Below are positions 23,409 through 33,935 of a DNA stretch of 64,000 nucleotides, in pieces. Within the stretch, counting starts at the first letter, position 1. Each line of letters opens with the position of its first letter. The translations under genes and the position numbers were made by a program. The notes beneath the pieces are model-generated. The model was not told where the DNA came from. It made no database searches and saw only the letters and a program-made list of their open reading frames with translations. The DNA is from Flavobacterium amniphilum (GTDB lineage: Bacteria > Bacteroidota > Bacteroidia > Flavobacteriales > Flavobacteriaceae): assembly GCF_023634845.1 (NCBI RefSeq), contig NZ_JAMLJL010000001.1, forward strand, positions 1 through 64,000, in the 5' to 3' direction.

Positions 23409-25337
23409 TTAAAATTTATAGCTCAATCCGGAATACACACCCATAACAAAAGGCCTGAAACTTCCTGAATCATTGCTAAACGTATTGATTTGATATTTAA
23501 ACATAGGTTCTACTGATGCTTCCAGTGCTTTTAAAATATTGTATTTGATTCCCAAACCAATATTTGTACTGAAATGAACTTTATTCAAGTTGTTTGCCTC
23601 ACCTATTTCAGTAGTCATTCCATTACTCATGATTGAGATTTTGTTATCACTCAAAAACAATGTACTAAGACCGGTTATCAGGTGTAAGCCAAATTTTTTA
23701 TCGACAATTTTATAGGACATTTCCATTGGTATTTCAATATATCCCAACTCTTGTTTCATTACGCCAACATCATTGCTGGCAAAAGCAACTTCAATCAAAG
23801 TTGATCTTGGCCTGTCCTGGATAATAACGTTTTCCGAAGCTGCATTTCTATTAATATTACGCATAGTGCGCTGACTTGACATTCTTCCGGAAAGATCTGT
23901 AAAAAAAGAAATTCCTTCGGTGTTGTAAGCCATATCAATTTTACTCACTCCCGTTCTGATTGCTATTTTTTTACTCAAACGGTAATCAACTCCGATACCC
24001 AATCCGAATTTTGAATCATATGTTTTATCATTATCGGCAAATTCAGGGCTTATTGGCGATCCCTGTGTTGATCCCGAAAAAAGTGCAGCGATAGTTGGTC
24101 TTACTCCCCATTTGGAATAAGGTGTCTCAACTATTTCTTCCTTCTCTTTCTCTTTGGCTTTCTCCTTTTCTTTCAGGATTTTTTCCAAAGGATTTTCTTC
24201 AACCTGTGCTACAACTACCGAATCTTTCTTTTCTTTCCCCAGCGGGTTTATCACAATATCCTTTTGGACAATTGCACTATTTTTAAGATCATTATTTAAC
24301 TGATTCCCTTTATCCGAAGAAGCATCTGAAATACTGTTCTTTTCATTGACTGCATTCTTATTTTTAAGTTCATCGGCCACAGCAATCCCTTTTGGATTCA
24401 CTAAATCTTTATTATCCTTACTAATTCCTTCATTATTAATTCTTTCAACATTATCGGAAACACCTTTTCTCTCAGCAATTTGATTTTTGTCTTTAACATC
24501 ATCAACTGTCAAAGCCTCTTTTTGAACAACAGCATTGTCTTTATGATTGACAATTGTTTCTTTTTTACTGTTCGGAATTTCGGCTATTTGAACTAATTGC
24601 TCATCTTTAACTGTCTGTTGTTTTTCTTTCTCTGTTTTTTTCAGATTTCCGGCATCAGCAATTTGACTGACATTCAATTGTGGTGCATTTGTATCCACAT
24701 CGTTTGAATGATTATCACTATTTGTTTTTTGACGGTTAGCGATAGAAGTTGATGGTGTATTCCCGGAAGATTTTGACTGATTTTGTTCAGTATGTACTAA
24801 AACAGCCGACGTTTTGGATTTTTGGTTGCTTATGTAAGAAGGCGATTGGGATTTTGTTTGTTGTGATTTAGCAGAAGTTGATTGTGTACTAAATTCATCT
24901 GTATTTGTAATTGAAGTATTCTGTGTTCGCTGAGTATCTGTTTCGGTTTCAGTAGCCGAGACGATTCTTTCATTACTATTTGGATTTCCATTTAAACCGG
25001 AAGGCAATTCATTAACCGGTTTTTCTCCGTTAATACCTTTGGAAGTAGTTTTATCAGAAGCATTACCTTTTTCAACTACAGTATTCTTATCGGATGAAGC
25101 TTCGTTGAAATTCCAGTTCACCCAACCCTGATTGTTGTTCAGTACAAAAAGGCCCAATACTAAAGCTGCTGCAATTCCAGCCGCTTTAGCATTAAACCAA
25201 AATGGGAAAATTCGTCTTTTTTCCTTCTTTTTCTCCAATTGAGAAGCAATTCCGTCCCAAACCCCAGGAGGAGGAGTCACTTCAAAATCTTTGAACTTTT
25301 CCTGAAACAACCGTTCTATTTTCTTTCTGTCATTCAT
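23409..25337 (-). CDS. Anti-sigma-like protein fused to a predicted outer-membrane beta-barrel
   Basis: A 642-residue protein encoded with an ECF sigma factor; its start overlaps the sigma stop by ATGA. Residues 1-45 are a charged cytoplasmic head with a PPPGVWDGI motif often seen in Bacteroidota anti-sigma factors, 50-67 a single membrane span, and about 70-400 a low-complexity linker rich in Ser, Asn, Lys, Gln and Asp. Residues from about 410 to 642 look like a porin-type barrel (FGLGIGVDYRLSKKIAIRTG, LHLITGLSTLFLSDNK, IPMEMSYKIVDKKF) ending in Phe, the usual barrel end. A barrel after an inner-membrane span would need to bridge the periplasm, which the 330-residue linker could do. The anti-sigma role comes from context; the topology is inference. 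Confidence 0.65.
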   Translation of the reverse strand: MNDRKKIERLFQEKFKDFEVTPPPGVWDGIASQLEKKKEKRRIFPFWFNAKAAGIAAALVLGLFVLNNNQGWVNWNFNEASSDKNTVVEKGNASDKTTSKGINGEKPVNELPSGLNGNPNSNERIVSATETETDTQRTQNTSITNTDEFSTQSTSAKSQQTKSQSPSYISNQKSKTSAVLVHTEQNQSKSSGNTPSTSIANRQKTNSDNHSNDVDTNAPQLNVSQIADAGNLKKTEKEKQQTVKDEQLVQIAEIPNSKKETIVNHKDNAVVQKEALTVDDVKDKNQIAERKGVSDNVERINNEGISKDNKDLVNPKGIAVADELKNKNAVNEKNSISDASSDKGNQLNNDLKNSAIVQKDIVINPLGKEKKDSVVVAQVEENPLEKILKEKEKAKEKEKEEIVETPYSKWGVRPTIAALFSGSTQGSPISPEFADNDKTYDSKFGLGIGVDYRLSKKIAIRTGVSKIDMAYNTEGISFFTDLSGRMSSQRTMRNINRNAASENVIIQDRPRSTLIEVAFASNDVGVMKQELGYIEIPMEMSYKIVDKKFGLHLITGLSTLFLSDNKISIMSNGMTTEIGEANNLNKVHFSTNIGLGIKYNILKALEASVEPMFKYQINTFSNDSGSFRPFVMGVYSGLSYKF

Positions 25338-25876
25338 CTTTTTACCGAGGGTAAATTATTATGATTGTACTTATCAATTTTTTCTTTTAAAATCATTTTG
25401 GCCCTTGCCAGATTTGATTTACTGGTTCCGATTGAAATATCGAGCATTTCGGCTATTTCTTTATGTGAATAATCGTCCAGAACATATAAATTGAATACTA
25501 AACGATACCGGTCTGGCAATTCCTGAACAATTTTAAGCAAAAATTCCAAATTGATATTCTCATCATCAATTTCGGTTTCGCTGTCATCGACTACATCATT
25601 GACCAATTCCAAATAGGTCGTTTTCCTGTATTGTTGCAAAACATGGTTAACCATAACCCTTTTTGCCCAGCCATCAAATGAACCTTTAAAATTATACTGA
25701 CCAATTTTATCAAAGATAAGCAGAAAACCTTCCTGAAGATTATCCTGAGCTTCTGCATAACTCTTCGAATACTTCAAGCAGACAGCAAACAACTTACCGG
25801 CATAGAGCTGGTATAGTTGTTCCTGGGACTTGGTATCTTTTTCTACACATCCTTGTATGAGTATTGGTAAACTCAA
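25334..25876 (-). CDS. ECF-type RNA polymerase sigma factor
   Basis: A 180-residue sigma-70 family factor with region 2 (about 20-85, including AQDNLQEGFLLIFDKIGQY and FDGWAKRVMVNHVLQQYRK) and region 4 (about 110-165, LPDRYRLVFNLYVLDDYSHKEIAEMLDISIGTSKSNL, key block SHKEIAEMLDISIGTSKSNL). No N- or C-terminal extension. It is the middle gene of a three-gene operon: a small lipoprotein lies 13 bases upstream and the membrane protein downstream overlaps it by four bases. The latter is probably its regulator. The target promoters are unknown. Confidence 0.93.
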   Translation of the reverse strand: MSLPILIQGCVEKDTKSQEQLYQLYAGKLFAVCLKYSKSYAEAQDNLQEGFLLIFDKIGQYNFKGSFDGWAKRVMVNHVLQQYRKTTYLELVNDVVDDSETEIDDENINLEFLLKIVQELPDRYRLVFNLYVLDDYSHKEIAEMLDISIGTSKSNLARAKMILKEKIDKYNHNNLPSVKR

Positions 25877-25889
25877 TTCTTTTACTGTT

Positions 25890-26303
25890 TTAAGGTACTA
25901 CCGGAATTTCGATTTCTTCGAAAATATCTTCTCCATTTTCATCTTCGCCTTTCCAAAGTTTGAAAATATAACTATTGAATCCTGTTGGTTTGAATTGTAA
26001 AATTTCAGTTATGGGATTAACCGTAGGTGTAGTACAACCTCCTTGTTCAAGAACACTTGTATGAATGGCAATTGTTCTTATATTGGCATCTTTTGCATAA
26101 TAAAACCCTTCATACAAATGACATGTCGTAGGTCTGATATACGTAAAAGGCAATTCGTAGATACTGTCCCGTTTAAATTCAGCAGGCAAAACAGCACTTT
26201 CAATAGGTAATAATTCGGTGTGGAATTTTATTCCGTCATCACTTCCTAAACTACAACCCATCAGTGTAATCACAGTAACTAATACTAAAAAAACTTTTTT
26301 CAT
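25890..26303 (-). CDS. Small lipoprotein in the sigma operon
   Basis: A 137-residue protein with a clear lipoprotein signal (KKVFLVLVTVITLMGCSLG, Cys17). The mature part has three cysteines (in TTCHLYEGFYYAKD and EQGGCTTP) besides the lipidated one and ends IEIPVVP. No family is recognised. It starts the operon with the ECF sigma factor and the anti-sigma/barrel protein, so it may be an outer-membrane component of the same signalling unit, but this rests on position alone. Confidence 0.75.
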   Translation of the reverse strand: MKKVFLVLVTVITLMGCSLGSDDGIKFHTELLPIESAVLPAEFKRDSIYELPFTYIRPTTCHLYEGFYYAKDANIRTIAIHTSVLEQGGCTTPTVNPITEILQFKPTGFNSYIFKLWKGEDENGEDIFEEIEIPVVP

Positions 26304-26436
26304 GTGTATTATTTATTTATTAAACGAAAATCAGAATTCCCATTTTACGGGAATCAGTTGCAATAAAACTTAAATGCGGCCGATTAACATATTAAAGATA
26401 CAAAACAGTTAAAAGGGTTGCGTAATAAAAATAAAA

Positions 26437-26460
26437 AAAGCCATTCTCGCGAATGGCTTT
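26437..26460 (-). terminator. Terminator after recA
   Basis: AAAGCCATTC (26437-26446) and GAATGGCTTT (26451-26460) form a 10-bp stem around TCGC, with a U run on the minus strand, four bases past the recA stop. Confidence 0.9.
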
Positions 26461-26464
26461 CTGA

Positions 26465-27469
26465 TTAATTATCGTTTTGCTTAATCAGCTCTTTGATTTT
26501 AGCTTCCAGTTCATCAGCTAATTCCGGATTGTCTTTGATCAGTGATTTTACAGCATCACGTCCCTGTCCTAATTTAGTATCTCCATAACTGAACCAAGAA
26601 CCTGATTTTTTAATTACCTCAAATTCAACTGCCAAATCAAGGATTTCACCTGTTTTCGAAACACCTTCTCCATACATGATATCAAATTCGGCTGTTCTGA
26701 AAGGTGGTGCTACTTTATTTTTAACCACTTTCACTTTGGTTCTGTTTCCTAATACATTTTCACCATCTTTAATTTGGGAAGAACGGCGGATATCCAAACG
26801 TACTGAAGCATAGAATTTTAATGCATTACCTCCGGTAGTGGTTTCAGGATTTCCAAACATCACCCCAATTTTTTCACGCAACTGGTTAATGAAGAAAACC
26901 GTACAATGTGTTTTACTGATTGTAGCTGTTAATTTACGCAATGCCTGTGACATCAAACGAGCATGTAATCCCATTTTAGAGTCTCCCATTTCACCTTCAA
27001 TTTCACTTTTTGGTGTCAAGGCCGCTACCGAGTCGATAACCACAATATCAATAGCTCCTGAGCGGATCAGGTTTTCAGCAATTTCCAAAGCCTGCTCTCC
27101 GTTATCAGGTTGTGAAATAATCAAATTATCAATATCCACTCCTAGTTTTTGCGCATAAAAACGGTCAAAAGCATGCTCCGCATCAATGAATGCAGCAATT
27201 CCACCTGCTTTTTGCGCTTCGGCAATGGCATGTAATGTTAAAGTTGTTTTACCTGATGATTCAGGACCGAAAATTTCGATGATTCTTCCTTTCGGATATC
27301 CGTTTACACCCAAAGCCAAGTCTAAACCTAACGAACCTGAAGGAATTACTTCCACTTCTTCAATGGCTTTGTCACCCATTTTCATTACGGTTCCTTTACC
27401 ATAAGCTTTGTCTAATTTATCTAAAGTAAGCTGCAGTGCTTTTAGTTTGGCTTCTTTTTCTGAACTCAT
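26465..27469 (-). CDS. recA: Recombinase A
   Basis: ATP-dependent strand-exchange protein and activator of LexA-type responses. The 334-residue protein contains GPESSGKT (68-75) as Walker [22 protein letters not shown] with Walker B, the L1/L2 DNA-binding loops ([20 protein letters not shown] and [22 protein letters not shown], in part), and the usual acidic C-terminus. Length is normal. It is monocistronic here; recX lies 4.7 kb away, beyond a T9SS cargo gene and on the other strand, not directly next to recA. Confidence 0.98.
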   Translation of the reverse strand: MSSEKEAKLKALQLTLDKLDKAYGKGTVMKMGDKAIEEVEVIPSGSLGLDLALGVNGYPKGRIIEIFGPESSGKTTLTLHAIAEAQKAGGIAAFIDAEHAFDRFYAQKLGVDIDNLIISQPDNGEQALEIAENLIRSGAIDIVVIDSVAALTPKSEIEGEMGDSKMGLHARLMSQALRKLTATISKTHCTVFFINQLREKIGVMFGNPETTTGGNALKFYASVRLDIRRSSQIKDGENVLGNRTKVKVVKNKVAPPFRTAEFDIMYGEGVSKTGEILDLAVEFEVIKKSGSWFSYGDTKLGQGRDAVKSLIKDNPELADELEAKIKELIKQNDN

Positions 27470-27550
27470 TGCTCCTAAATTTTATATCGAATTATTTTTA
27501 GTAAAAATAGATTTTTTTTATCACTCTAAGGGAATAAGTTTTCAACAAAA

Positions 27551-27586
27551 AAAATCCCTCTTCCTAAATTTCAGAAGAGGGATTTT
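27551..27586 (-). terminator. Terminator after the T9SS cargo gene
   Basis: AAAATCCCTCTT (27551-27562) and AAGAGGGATTTT (27575-27586) form a perfect 12-bp stem with a 12-base loop, followed on the minus strand by a U run. Confidence 0.9.
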
Positions 27587-27611
27587 CAAATTTCACAACA
27601 GAATCAGATTG

Positions 27612-30600
27612 TTAGAAAATTATTTTTCGGGTTATTGTGTGACCATTTTCCAAAATTACTTTCACAATCAGTGCCTGATTATTTTTTTGTACCGAAGTGA
27701 TTTCGGTTTGGTGATTTTCAACATTTTTCTTCGTTGCCAATGATTGTCCCAATACATTGTAAACTTCATAAGATACAATATTTTTAATTCCCGAAGTAAT
27801 TGCAATTGCATTGTCTGTTCCGAATACCTTCACTGAATTGTTTACCGGTTCAAAATCATCATTACCTAATGTACTAGCCGTATAACGCAACACAAATCTT
27901 GTATTGTTGATTCCTTGTTGGGCAGTAAACTGATAAGGAGCCAATGTTAAATCATGGATTACATTCGTCAATTTGTCTTCCAGATAAATTTTATTCGATC
28001 TGTCTGCAAAAACACCGTCTGCTTGATTAATTGCTATCGTATATGTTCCTGCTGCCGGCAACTGAACTCCAAGCGGAACCAAATCATTATTATCAAAAGG
28101 GAAAGATCTCGCCTGAATATCAAATATAGTATTCCCGTTAACTGAATGGAAACCGAATCCCGACTTGTAACTTGATTTAGAATCAAAATAGAAATCATCT
28201 CCGTTTGTCGCGCCTTCAACATAAGCCACAACCTGGGTTTTAACCGTACGGTCAGGATTGATTAAATCTAACCAGATTCTGCTTTTCTGTAATTCACCTG
28301 AAGGCGAAGAATTTCTGAAAAACTGACTGTTATTGTGGTTATGTGATCTTTGTCCGTTATTGAATTGTAAATTAGCTGAACTTGAACCTAAGCTTTCCTT
28401 CATTTTTACGAAGAATCCCTGTCCTGATGCAATTTTACCGTCAAAAGCTCCGGCAGGAATTGAAGCCGTACCGTTATGTCTCACATAATCTGAAGAAACA
28501 TAATTATAAGTATATGACTGATAGTAAGGATTTGCTGCAGTCGTAGGCGAAGTCAAATGTCTCCATAAATAAACCGTTCCATCTTCAAGCACTGCACTGT
28601 TATCTGTAGCAAATGTTTGAGTATCGATTGCTGAAGGATATGGATTACCTACAAGATTCCAGTTGTCATCAAATTCTGTAATTGTTGCGTTTGTACCCGC
28701 AAAAGGAGTTGTAATTGTTCCTTTATTGATTGTTTTGTTGATTACGGCATTATTAAACATACTGCCTGTAAACGTAACTGTTTGTGTTGGATCATTATTT
28801 GGAACCCTGAAAGCATATCCTTTACCCGGAACCATATTCGCATCAGCTGAGCTAACCCAATTACCTTGTCCGTATCCTGCAGGGTTCGCAACATCGGTAT
28901 CCCACTCGTAAATACGGCTGTTGGCAATTGTTGTGAATGATGCCGAAACAATTGGAGACGACCAATACACATAATCAAATTGTTTTGTGTTTTGCGCCGT
29001 TCTGATCATGTTGTTCGTTCCGGCTCCTGAATAAGCACTAGTATTATCCGTTTGAATTAAAGAAGCATCATCCTGTATGGTAACCGTTCCGTTATTTACT
29101 ACGTCATGCCCCACTTCAATATAATCATTAGAGCTAACAGTAAGTGTAGATCCCAAGTTAACTATTAAACCACAGCTGATGAAACTTGGAGTAGCAACCG
29201 AAGTTGTATAGTTTCCGTTCAATATGGCAATTTTGGTAGAATCAGGCGTTCCGTTACTCCATGAAGTTCCGTCCCATGATGTCGTATTTGCACAGAAAAC
29301 TCCTGTTCCCTGAATATTGAAATTATACGGATTCTCATTTATATCATTGTTGGCAATTGCAATTGTAGCCGTTCTTAAACCTATTGCTGAAGGCTGGAAA
29401 GTAATTTCAAACGTAGTGGTTCCCGAAGCTGCAACTGTTGAAGCCGGATTAACAGACACACTGAAATCTGAAGCATTTGTACCTGAAATAGTTATCGCAC
29501 CAACATTTAAAACGGCTGTTCCTGTATTTTGAATTGTAAAAGTTCTCATAACGGTTCCTGACAAAACCACTGTCGAACCAAAATCACTATGATCTGCTGC
29601 TGAAGGAGTAATATCACCATCAGCTATTGAAACCGAATTCCCTTGTACATTCATTTCAGGTAATGGAGGAGTACAAATTGAATTGTGTGAACCTAAATTA
29701 GTTACTGTATCAACGGCATAACCTGTCCATTCTGTTGAAGGATTGAAAGCATCTGAACCATTACTATCACCGATTTGGATTCCTGAATTTCTAACTATCG
29801 TATTATCAGCTGTTGATGTTAAACCTGCACCCCATTCTGTTCCTGGGTCAACCCCTATTACCTGCCCAACTATATCAACATTTGCTGCTATTGAAGTTTT
29901 ATAAAGCGAAATAGCATCATCACCATTATATTGCATAACAGTACTTGCCGTCGACAAATCTGCTGCTACACCTAAAGATTGTAACGAATTAGCTATTACA
30001 TAAGTACTATATGGAAGTATTGATCCAGACAATGTCAAACTTGAAGTAACTGTTGCAGAACCTGCATTATATTGTCTTAATACATAATCTGACAAATTTA
30101 TACTTGAACCAGTCGGGTTAAAAAGTTCAATAAATTTATTATTCCCCGAACCTTCAACATATTCTGAAATAAACAAATCACTACAAGGCGCAACTGTAGC
30201 CGTAGCCGTCACAGCAAAATCATAAGCTGCCTCATCAGCATCATCACTGGTTACCGTCACTGTATCATTGAATGATCCTGTTGTAGCACTGTTAAATGTA
30301 ACCGTAAAAGTTGTTGATCCAGCAGCAGCTACAGTTGCCGGTAATGTGATACCGCCAACAGTATATTTTGTTCCTGTTGTCATCGCAATCGCAGAAACAT
30401 TCAGATTAGCCGTTCCTGTATTCTGGATTGTGAATGTTTTTACAATATTATTCGAAACAGCAATGCTACCGAAACTTGTGTCATCTGTTGCAGAAGGTGT
30501 AGCATCACCATCAACTATATTTACTGAATTCCCCTGAATGTTAATTTCAGGCGTAGCTGCCGGAATTACTGCTGTTACATTATAATTATAAGTTGCTTCA

Positions 30601-31985
30601 TCAGCATCATCACTGGTTACCAAAACCGTATCATTGAATGTTCCGGTAGTCGCACTGTTAAACGTTACTGTAAAAGTTGTTGAAGCACCGGCAGCAATCG
30701 TTGCCGGTAAAGTAATTCCTCCAACCGTATATACAGAACCCGTATTCATAGCAACATTAGTTACCGATAAATTACCGGTTCCCGTATTTTGAATTGTATA
30801 TGTTTTTATAACATTCGTAGATGTTGTTGTGATTCCAAAATCTGTATCATCAGCTACAGAAGGTGTAACATCACCATCAGCAATAGTATTTGAATTCCCT
30901 TGAATATTAATTTCAGGTGATGATGCTGCAGGTATTGTTGCGGTCACGTTATAGTTATAGGTTGCTTCGTCAGTATCATTACTGGTTATCAAAACCGTAT
31001 CGTTAAATGTTCCGGTTGAGGCACTGTTAAATGTTACTGTAAAAGTTGTAGAACCACCAGCAGCGATTGTAGCCGGCAAAGTAATTCCACCAACCGTAAA
31101 AACAGATCCTGTATTCATTGCTACGTTAGTAACCGACAAATTAGCAGATCCGGTATTTTGTATTGTATACGTTTTTGCAACATTTGTTGATACAGTTGTT
31201 GTTCCAAAGTCAGTATCATCAGTAAGGGAAGGCGCAACATCACCATCAGCAATGGTAGTTGAATTTCCTTGAATATTGATTTCTTGTAAAGAAGCAGCAA
31301 AAGTAGCTGTCAAGCTTAAATTATCTACTCCAAGACCTTGTGAGTTGGTAGAACCACCAGCACCAGTATAGGTCCAGCATAAATAATACAACCCTGATGG
31401 TGCAATACTCAAACCGGTTATTGTAAATGACTTATTAATTGCTGTAGGCGGATTACTAATAGTTGTATTATTAGCATCAGCTGTATAAGATTGATTCCCG
31501 GCTGCTACTGCCGTATTTACATTTGTTGCATTTGCACCATGAAAAAAGGTCCAATCAAAAGCTCTTGTTCCTGATCTATATTTTTCATAATCAAACGATA
31601 TAGCCAAGTCAGTAATATTGGCAGAGCCTGTATTTTGAATCGCAATAATAATTGATCTCGGACTTGAATAACCACCAGATGACAAAAAGCCTAAAGATCG
31701 ATCTGTTGAACTAGCCGTGACACCGTTAGCCCAGTTAACACAGCCACCTCCTGAGGCCCCTCCAACAATTCCTGCGCCACTTGTTCCATACGCAACAGTA
31801 GTTGCAGCTGTTCCGGTCGAATAGTTTGCAGTTGTGTTCACTCTTACTCCTGTAGGTAATACTGCAGTAGCAGAATTACCGATTCCATCAAAGTTTTGAG
31901 TTACTGGAGTTGCATTTGGAATTACAATTTGTCCAAAACCAACCACACTAAAAAGTAAGGAAAAAATAAGTAATTTAATTCTCAT
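27612..31985 (-). CDS. Large T9SS-secreted protein with repeated choice-of-anchor D domains and a lamin-tail domain
   Basis: A secreted protein of 1457 residues. Signal peptide [18 protein letters not shown]; an upstream ATG at 32027 would bury it and was rejected. After an N-terminal beta-rich domain come three tandem choice-of-anchor-D/Hydin-like repeats of about 123 residues (starting near 235, 358 and 480, each EINIQGNS), a lamin-tail domain from about 601 ([20 protein letters not shown]), a fourth, diverged anchor-D repeat from about 777, a region with T9SS-cargo features, and a C-terminal type A sorting domain ([13 protein letters not shown], ending TITRKIIF). Such proteins cross the outer membrane by the gliding-associated type IX system and stay on the surface or leave the cell. 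No enzymatic domain is seen; adhesion is the likeliest role. Confidence 0.88.
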   Translation of the reverse strand: MRIKLLIFSLLFSVVGFGQIVIPNATPVTQNFDGIGNSATAVLPTGVRVNTTANYSTGTAATTVAYGTSGAGIVGGASGGGCVNWANGVTASSTDRSLGFLSSGGYSSPRSIIIAIQNTGSANITDLAISFDYEKYRSGTRAFDWTFFHGANATNVNTAVAAGNQSYTADANNTTISNPPTAINKSFTITGLSIAPSGLYYLCWTYTGAGGSTNSQGLGVDNLSLTATFAASLQEINIQGNSTTIADGDVAPSLTDDTDFGTTTVSTNVAKTYTIQNTGSANLSVTNVAMNTGSVFTVGGITLPATIAAGGSTTFTVTFNSASTGTFNDTVLITSNDTDEATYNYNVTATIPAASSPEINIQGNSNTIADGDVTPSVADDTDFGITTTSTNVIKTYTIQNTGTGNLSVTNVAMNTGSVYTVGGITLPATIAAGASTTFTVTFNSATTGTFNDTVLVTSDDADEATYNYNVTAVIPAATPEINIQGNSVNIVDGDATPSATDDTSFGSIAVSNNIVKTFTIQNTGTANLNVSAIAMTTGTKYTVGGITLPATVAAAGSTTFTVTFNSATTGSFNDTVTVTSDDADEAAYDFAVTATATVAPCSDLFISEYVEGSGNNKFIELFNPTGSSINLSDYVLRQYNAGSATVTSSLTLSGSILPYSTYVIANSLQSLGVAADLSTASTVMQYNGDDAISLYKTSIAANVDIVGQVIGVDPGTEWGAGLTSTADNTIVRNSGIQIGDSNGSDAFNPSTEWTGYAVDTVTNLGSHNSICTPPLPEMNVQGNSVSIADGDITPSAADHSDFGSTVVLSGTVMRTFTIQNTGTAVLNVGAITISGTNASDFSVSVNPASTVAASGTTTFEITFQPSAIGLRTATIAIANNDINENPYNFNIQGTGVFCANTTSWDGTSWSNGTPDSTKIAILNGNYTTSVATPSFISCGLIVNLGSTLTVSSNDYIEVGHDVVNNGTVTIQDDASLIQTDNTSAYSGAGTNNMIRTAQNTKQFDYVYWSSPIVSASFTTIANSRIYEWDTDVANPAGYGQGNWVSSADANMVPGKGYAFRVPNNDPTQTVTFTGSMFNNAVINKTINKGTITTPFAGTNATITEFDDNWNLVGNPYPSAIDTQTFATDNSAVLEDGTVYLWRHLTSPTTAANPYYQSYTYNYVSSDYVRHNGTASIPAGAFDGKIASGQGFFVKMKESLGSSSANLQFNNGQRSHNHNNSQFFRNSSPSGELQKSRIWLDLINPDRTVKTQVVAYVEGATNGDDFYFDSKSSYKSGFGFHSVNGNTIFDIQARSFPFDNNDLVPLGVQLPAAGTYTIAINQADGVFADRSNKIYLEDKLTNVIHDLTLAPYQFTAQQGINNTRFVLRYTASTLGNDDFEPVNNSVKVFGTDNAIAITSGIKNIVSYEVYNVLGQSLATKKNVENHQTEITSVQKNNQALIVKVILENGHTITRKIIF
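30180..31283 (-). repeat. Three in-frame tandem DNA repeats of 366-369 bp
   Basis: Three consecutive copies begin at about 31283, 30914 and 30548 on the minus strand, with spacing of 369 and 366 bases. They encode the anchor-D repeats and share long near-identical stretches, for example around the words TTCATCAGCATCATCACTGG and GTATCATTGAATG. They are coding and could recombine. Confidence 0.85.
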
Positions 31986-32210
31986 TGTATAAGTTTTAAT
32001 TGTGCAAAACGCCCTACTGAAAACCAACCACTTAGTTTAAAATAAAGCCATCAAATATATTATTATTTCTTAATAAAAAAAGAATAAAAAGTTAAATTTA
32101 TCGTTAATTTTTGCTGATGGTCGATAAAATTTGGTATTCCAGCGTCTTTTTTGTATTATGTATTTTCCTACATTTTTTTATTCTCACCTGATTTTGATAA
32201 TTTTACCCCA

Positions 32211-32690
32211 ATGAATGCCAAAGTATATACCGTAGAAGAAGCTACCCAAAAACTGGAATATTATTGTTCCTATCAGGAAAGATGTCATGAAGAAGTGATA
32301 ACCAAACTTAAATCCCTTGGAATGATTCCACAGGCAGTTGATCATATCGTTGTGCACTTGATTGAACAGAATTTTTTAAATGAAGAGCGATTTGCCTGTA
32401 GTTTTGCAAGAGGAAAACACAACATTAAAAAGTGGGGGAAATTCAGGATTGAAAACGAACTGAAGTTACGAAATATTTCAAAATTCAATATTAATAAGGC
32501 ATTGAAAGAAATCCCTCAGGAAATATATATTGAAACTTTCCACCTTCTGGCTGAAAAGCAATGGGATACAGTTCTTGAACGTAATATTGCTAAAAAAAAG
32601 AAAAAAATAGCCGATTATTTACTCCGTAAAGGCTGGGAAAGTAATTTAGTTTATGACAAACTGAACGATTTGGAAACAACTGAAAATTAA
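32211..32690 (+). CDS. recX: Regulatory protein RecX
   Basis: Inhibitor of RecA filament growth. The chosen start gives 159 residues with three-helix RecX repeats: EEATQKLEYYCSYQERCHEEV, then LIEQNFLNEERFACSFARGK, then KWGKFRIENELKLRNIS, and a final KIADYLLRKGWESNLVYDKL block. An upstream ATG at 32151 adds a hydrophobic stretch not found in the family. A TAATTTTA sequence, one mismatch from the -7 consensus, lies five bases before the ATG. The gene converges on the ketoacyl synthase gene with four bases between their stops. Confidence 0.88.
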   Translation: MNAKVYTVEEATQKLEYYCSYQERCHEEVITKLKSLGMIPQAVDHIVVHLIEQNFLNEERFACSFARGKHNIKKWGKFRIENELKLRNISKFNINKALKEIPQEIYIETFHLLAEKQWDTVLERNIAKKKKKIADYLLRKGWESNLVYDKLNDLETTEN

Positions 32691-32694
32691 AAAA

Positions 32695-33873
32695 CTATTT
32701 CCCAATCAATACCGATACTGCATTTCCTCCAAAACCAACTGCATTCACCATAACCTTTTTAACTGGCCTATCTGTTTTTTGTTTTGACGCAAAAGGAATT
32801 CTAATAAACGTATTGTGCTGAAGCATCAAAAGGGCTAATTCCACGCTCAACATTCCGGACGCACCGAAAGTATGACCGATTTTCCATTTATTAGTGGTCA
32901 ACATAGGCATATGACTACCAAATACTCTCTGAATGGCTTTATATTCTGATAAGTCGCCTTTTACAGTACCGGGTGCATGCATCACAACTGCATCAATCTC
33001 TTCGGGTTTGATATCACCCATAGCCATTTTCATGGAATCCTGAAAACATTGTGCTTCAGTAGAAATTGATATACTGTGTTCCAAAATATCTGTTGCATAA
33101 CCAATCCCTTCCACATACGCCAATGCATTTTCATTTTCACCGGTTTCCAGACAAATCATACTGGCACCTTCACCTAAAATCATGGTGTTTTTGGTTTTCT
33201 CCAAATCGAATGAACGGCATTCAGCAGATTGTGAATAAATTTTCAAAGCCTGCATCTGCGCGATCGTAAAAGGTGTTAAAGGCGCTTCGCTACCGCCAAC
33301 TAAAAATTTTTCTGCCATTCCTGCCTTAAGCCATACTACTCCGTTTAAAAAAGCATGAAGTGCCGTGGAACAAGTAATGGAATGTGAAATCTCAGGTCCT
33401 TTGCTTTTCAGATCATGGGCTACCCATGACGAAATATTTCCTAAAGTAGTCGTAGGTGATGCCAAAGTGGAAGACATACCGGTTTCGATGAATTCCTGGT
33501 GGTATTTTTCAAATAACTCAGTAGCACCACGGGAGGAACCAATATTGATTCCGAAAACATCATTTTGACTCCAACCGGCTTTTTTAACGGCTTCTCTTGA
33601 GGTGTAAACGGCAAACAAAACAGAAGGATCCAAATTCTTGTATTTTGCTTCCGACTGTCTTAACTTTTCAATTTCTTTTTTGGTTTCTGATGGCAGTTGA
33701 GCTACAGCAATTTGCTGATTTCCAATTTTTTGTAGACCTATAAAAGATGAATTGTTTATATAATTATTCCAGATGGTTTCAGGATTATGACCTAAAGCCG
33801 ATACGGAAGAAAGTGCGGTTATGGCAATTTTTTGTTTCAAGCGGAATTCTTTTAGCCCCGATGGCAGCGGCAT
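32695..33873 (-). CDS. Beta-ketoacyl synthase-like enzyme in the biotin cluster
   Basis: Thiolase-fold condensing enzyme of the FabB/FabF class, 392 residues. The catalytic triad is complete: Cys168 in TCSTALHAF, His299 in MHAPGT and His334 in KIGHTFGASG, plus Lys329. It is the last gene of a run with bioA and bioD, so it may elongate an acyl chain toward the pimeloyl moiety of biotin; alternatively it is a general fatty-acid or polyketide enzyme. The ATG at 33873 was used; a TTG at residue 12 just before KQKIAITAL is an alternative start nearer to the usual family N-terminus. No acyl carrier protein gene is adjacent. Confidence 0.8.
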   Translation of the reverse strand: MPLPSGLKEFRLKQKIAITALSSVSALGHNPETIWNNYINNSSFIGLQKIGNQQIAVAQLPSETKKEIEKLRQSEAKYKNLDPSVLFAVYTSREAVKKAGWSQNDVFGINIGSSRGATELFEKYHQEFIETGMSSTLASPTTTLGNISSWVAHDLKSKGPEISHSITCSTALHAFLNGVVWLKAGMAEKFLVGGSEAPLTPFTIAQMQALKIYSQSAECRSFDLEKTKNTMILGEGASMICLETGENENALAYVEGIGYATDILEHSISISTEAQCFQDSMKMAMGDIKPEEIDAVVMHAPGTVKGDLSEYKAIQRVFGSHMPMLTTNKWKIGHTFGASGMLSVELALLMLQHNTFIRIPFASKQKTDRPVKKVMVNAVGFGGNAVSVLIGK

Positions 33874-33935
33874 CCTTTTATTGCTTTGACAAATGGCAAT
33901 AAAAGATACAGCGTACAGCGGGAATGGCTACAAAA

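Noticed and set aside
30180..31283. Regular repeats that might look like a CRISPR array
   Set aside because: The units are 366-369 bp, in frame and protein-coding with EINIQGNS starts, so they are domain repeats; no CRISPR array or cas gene was seen in the window.
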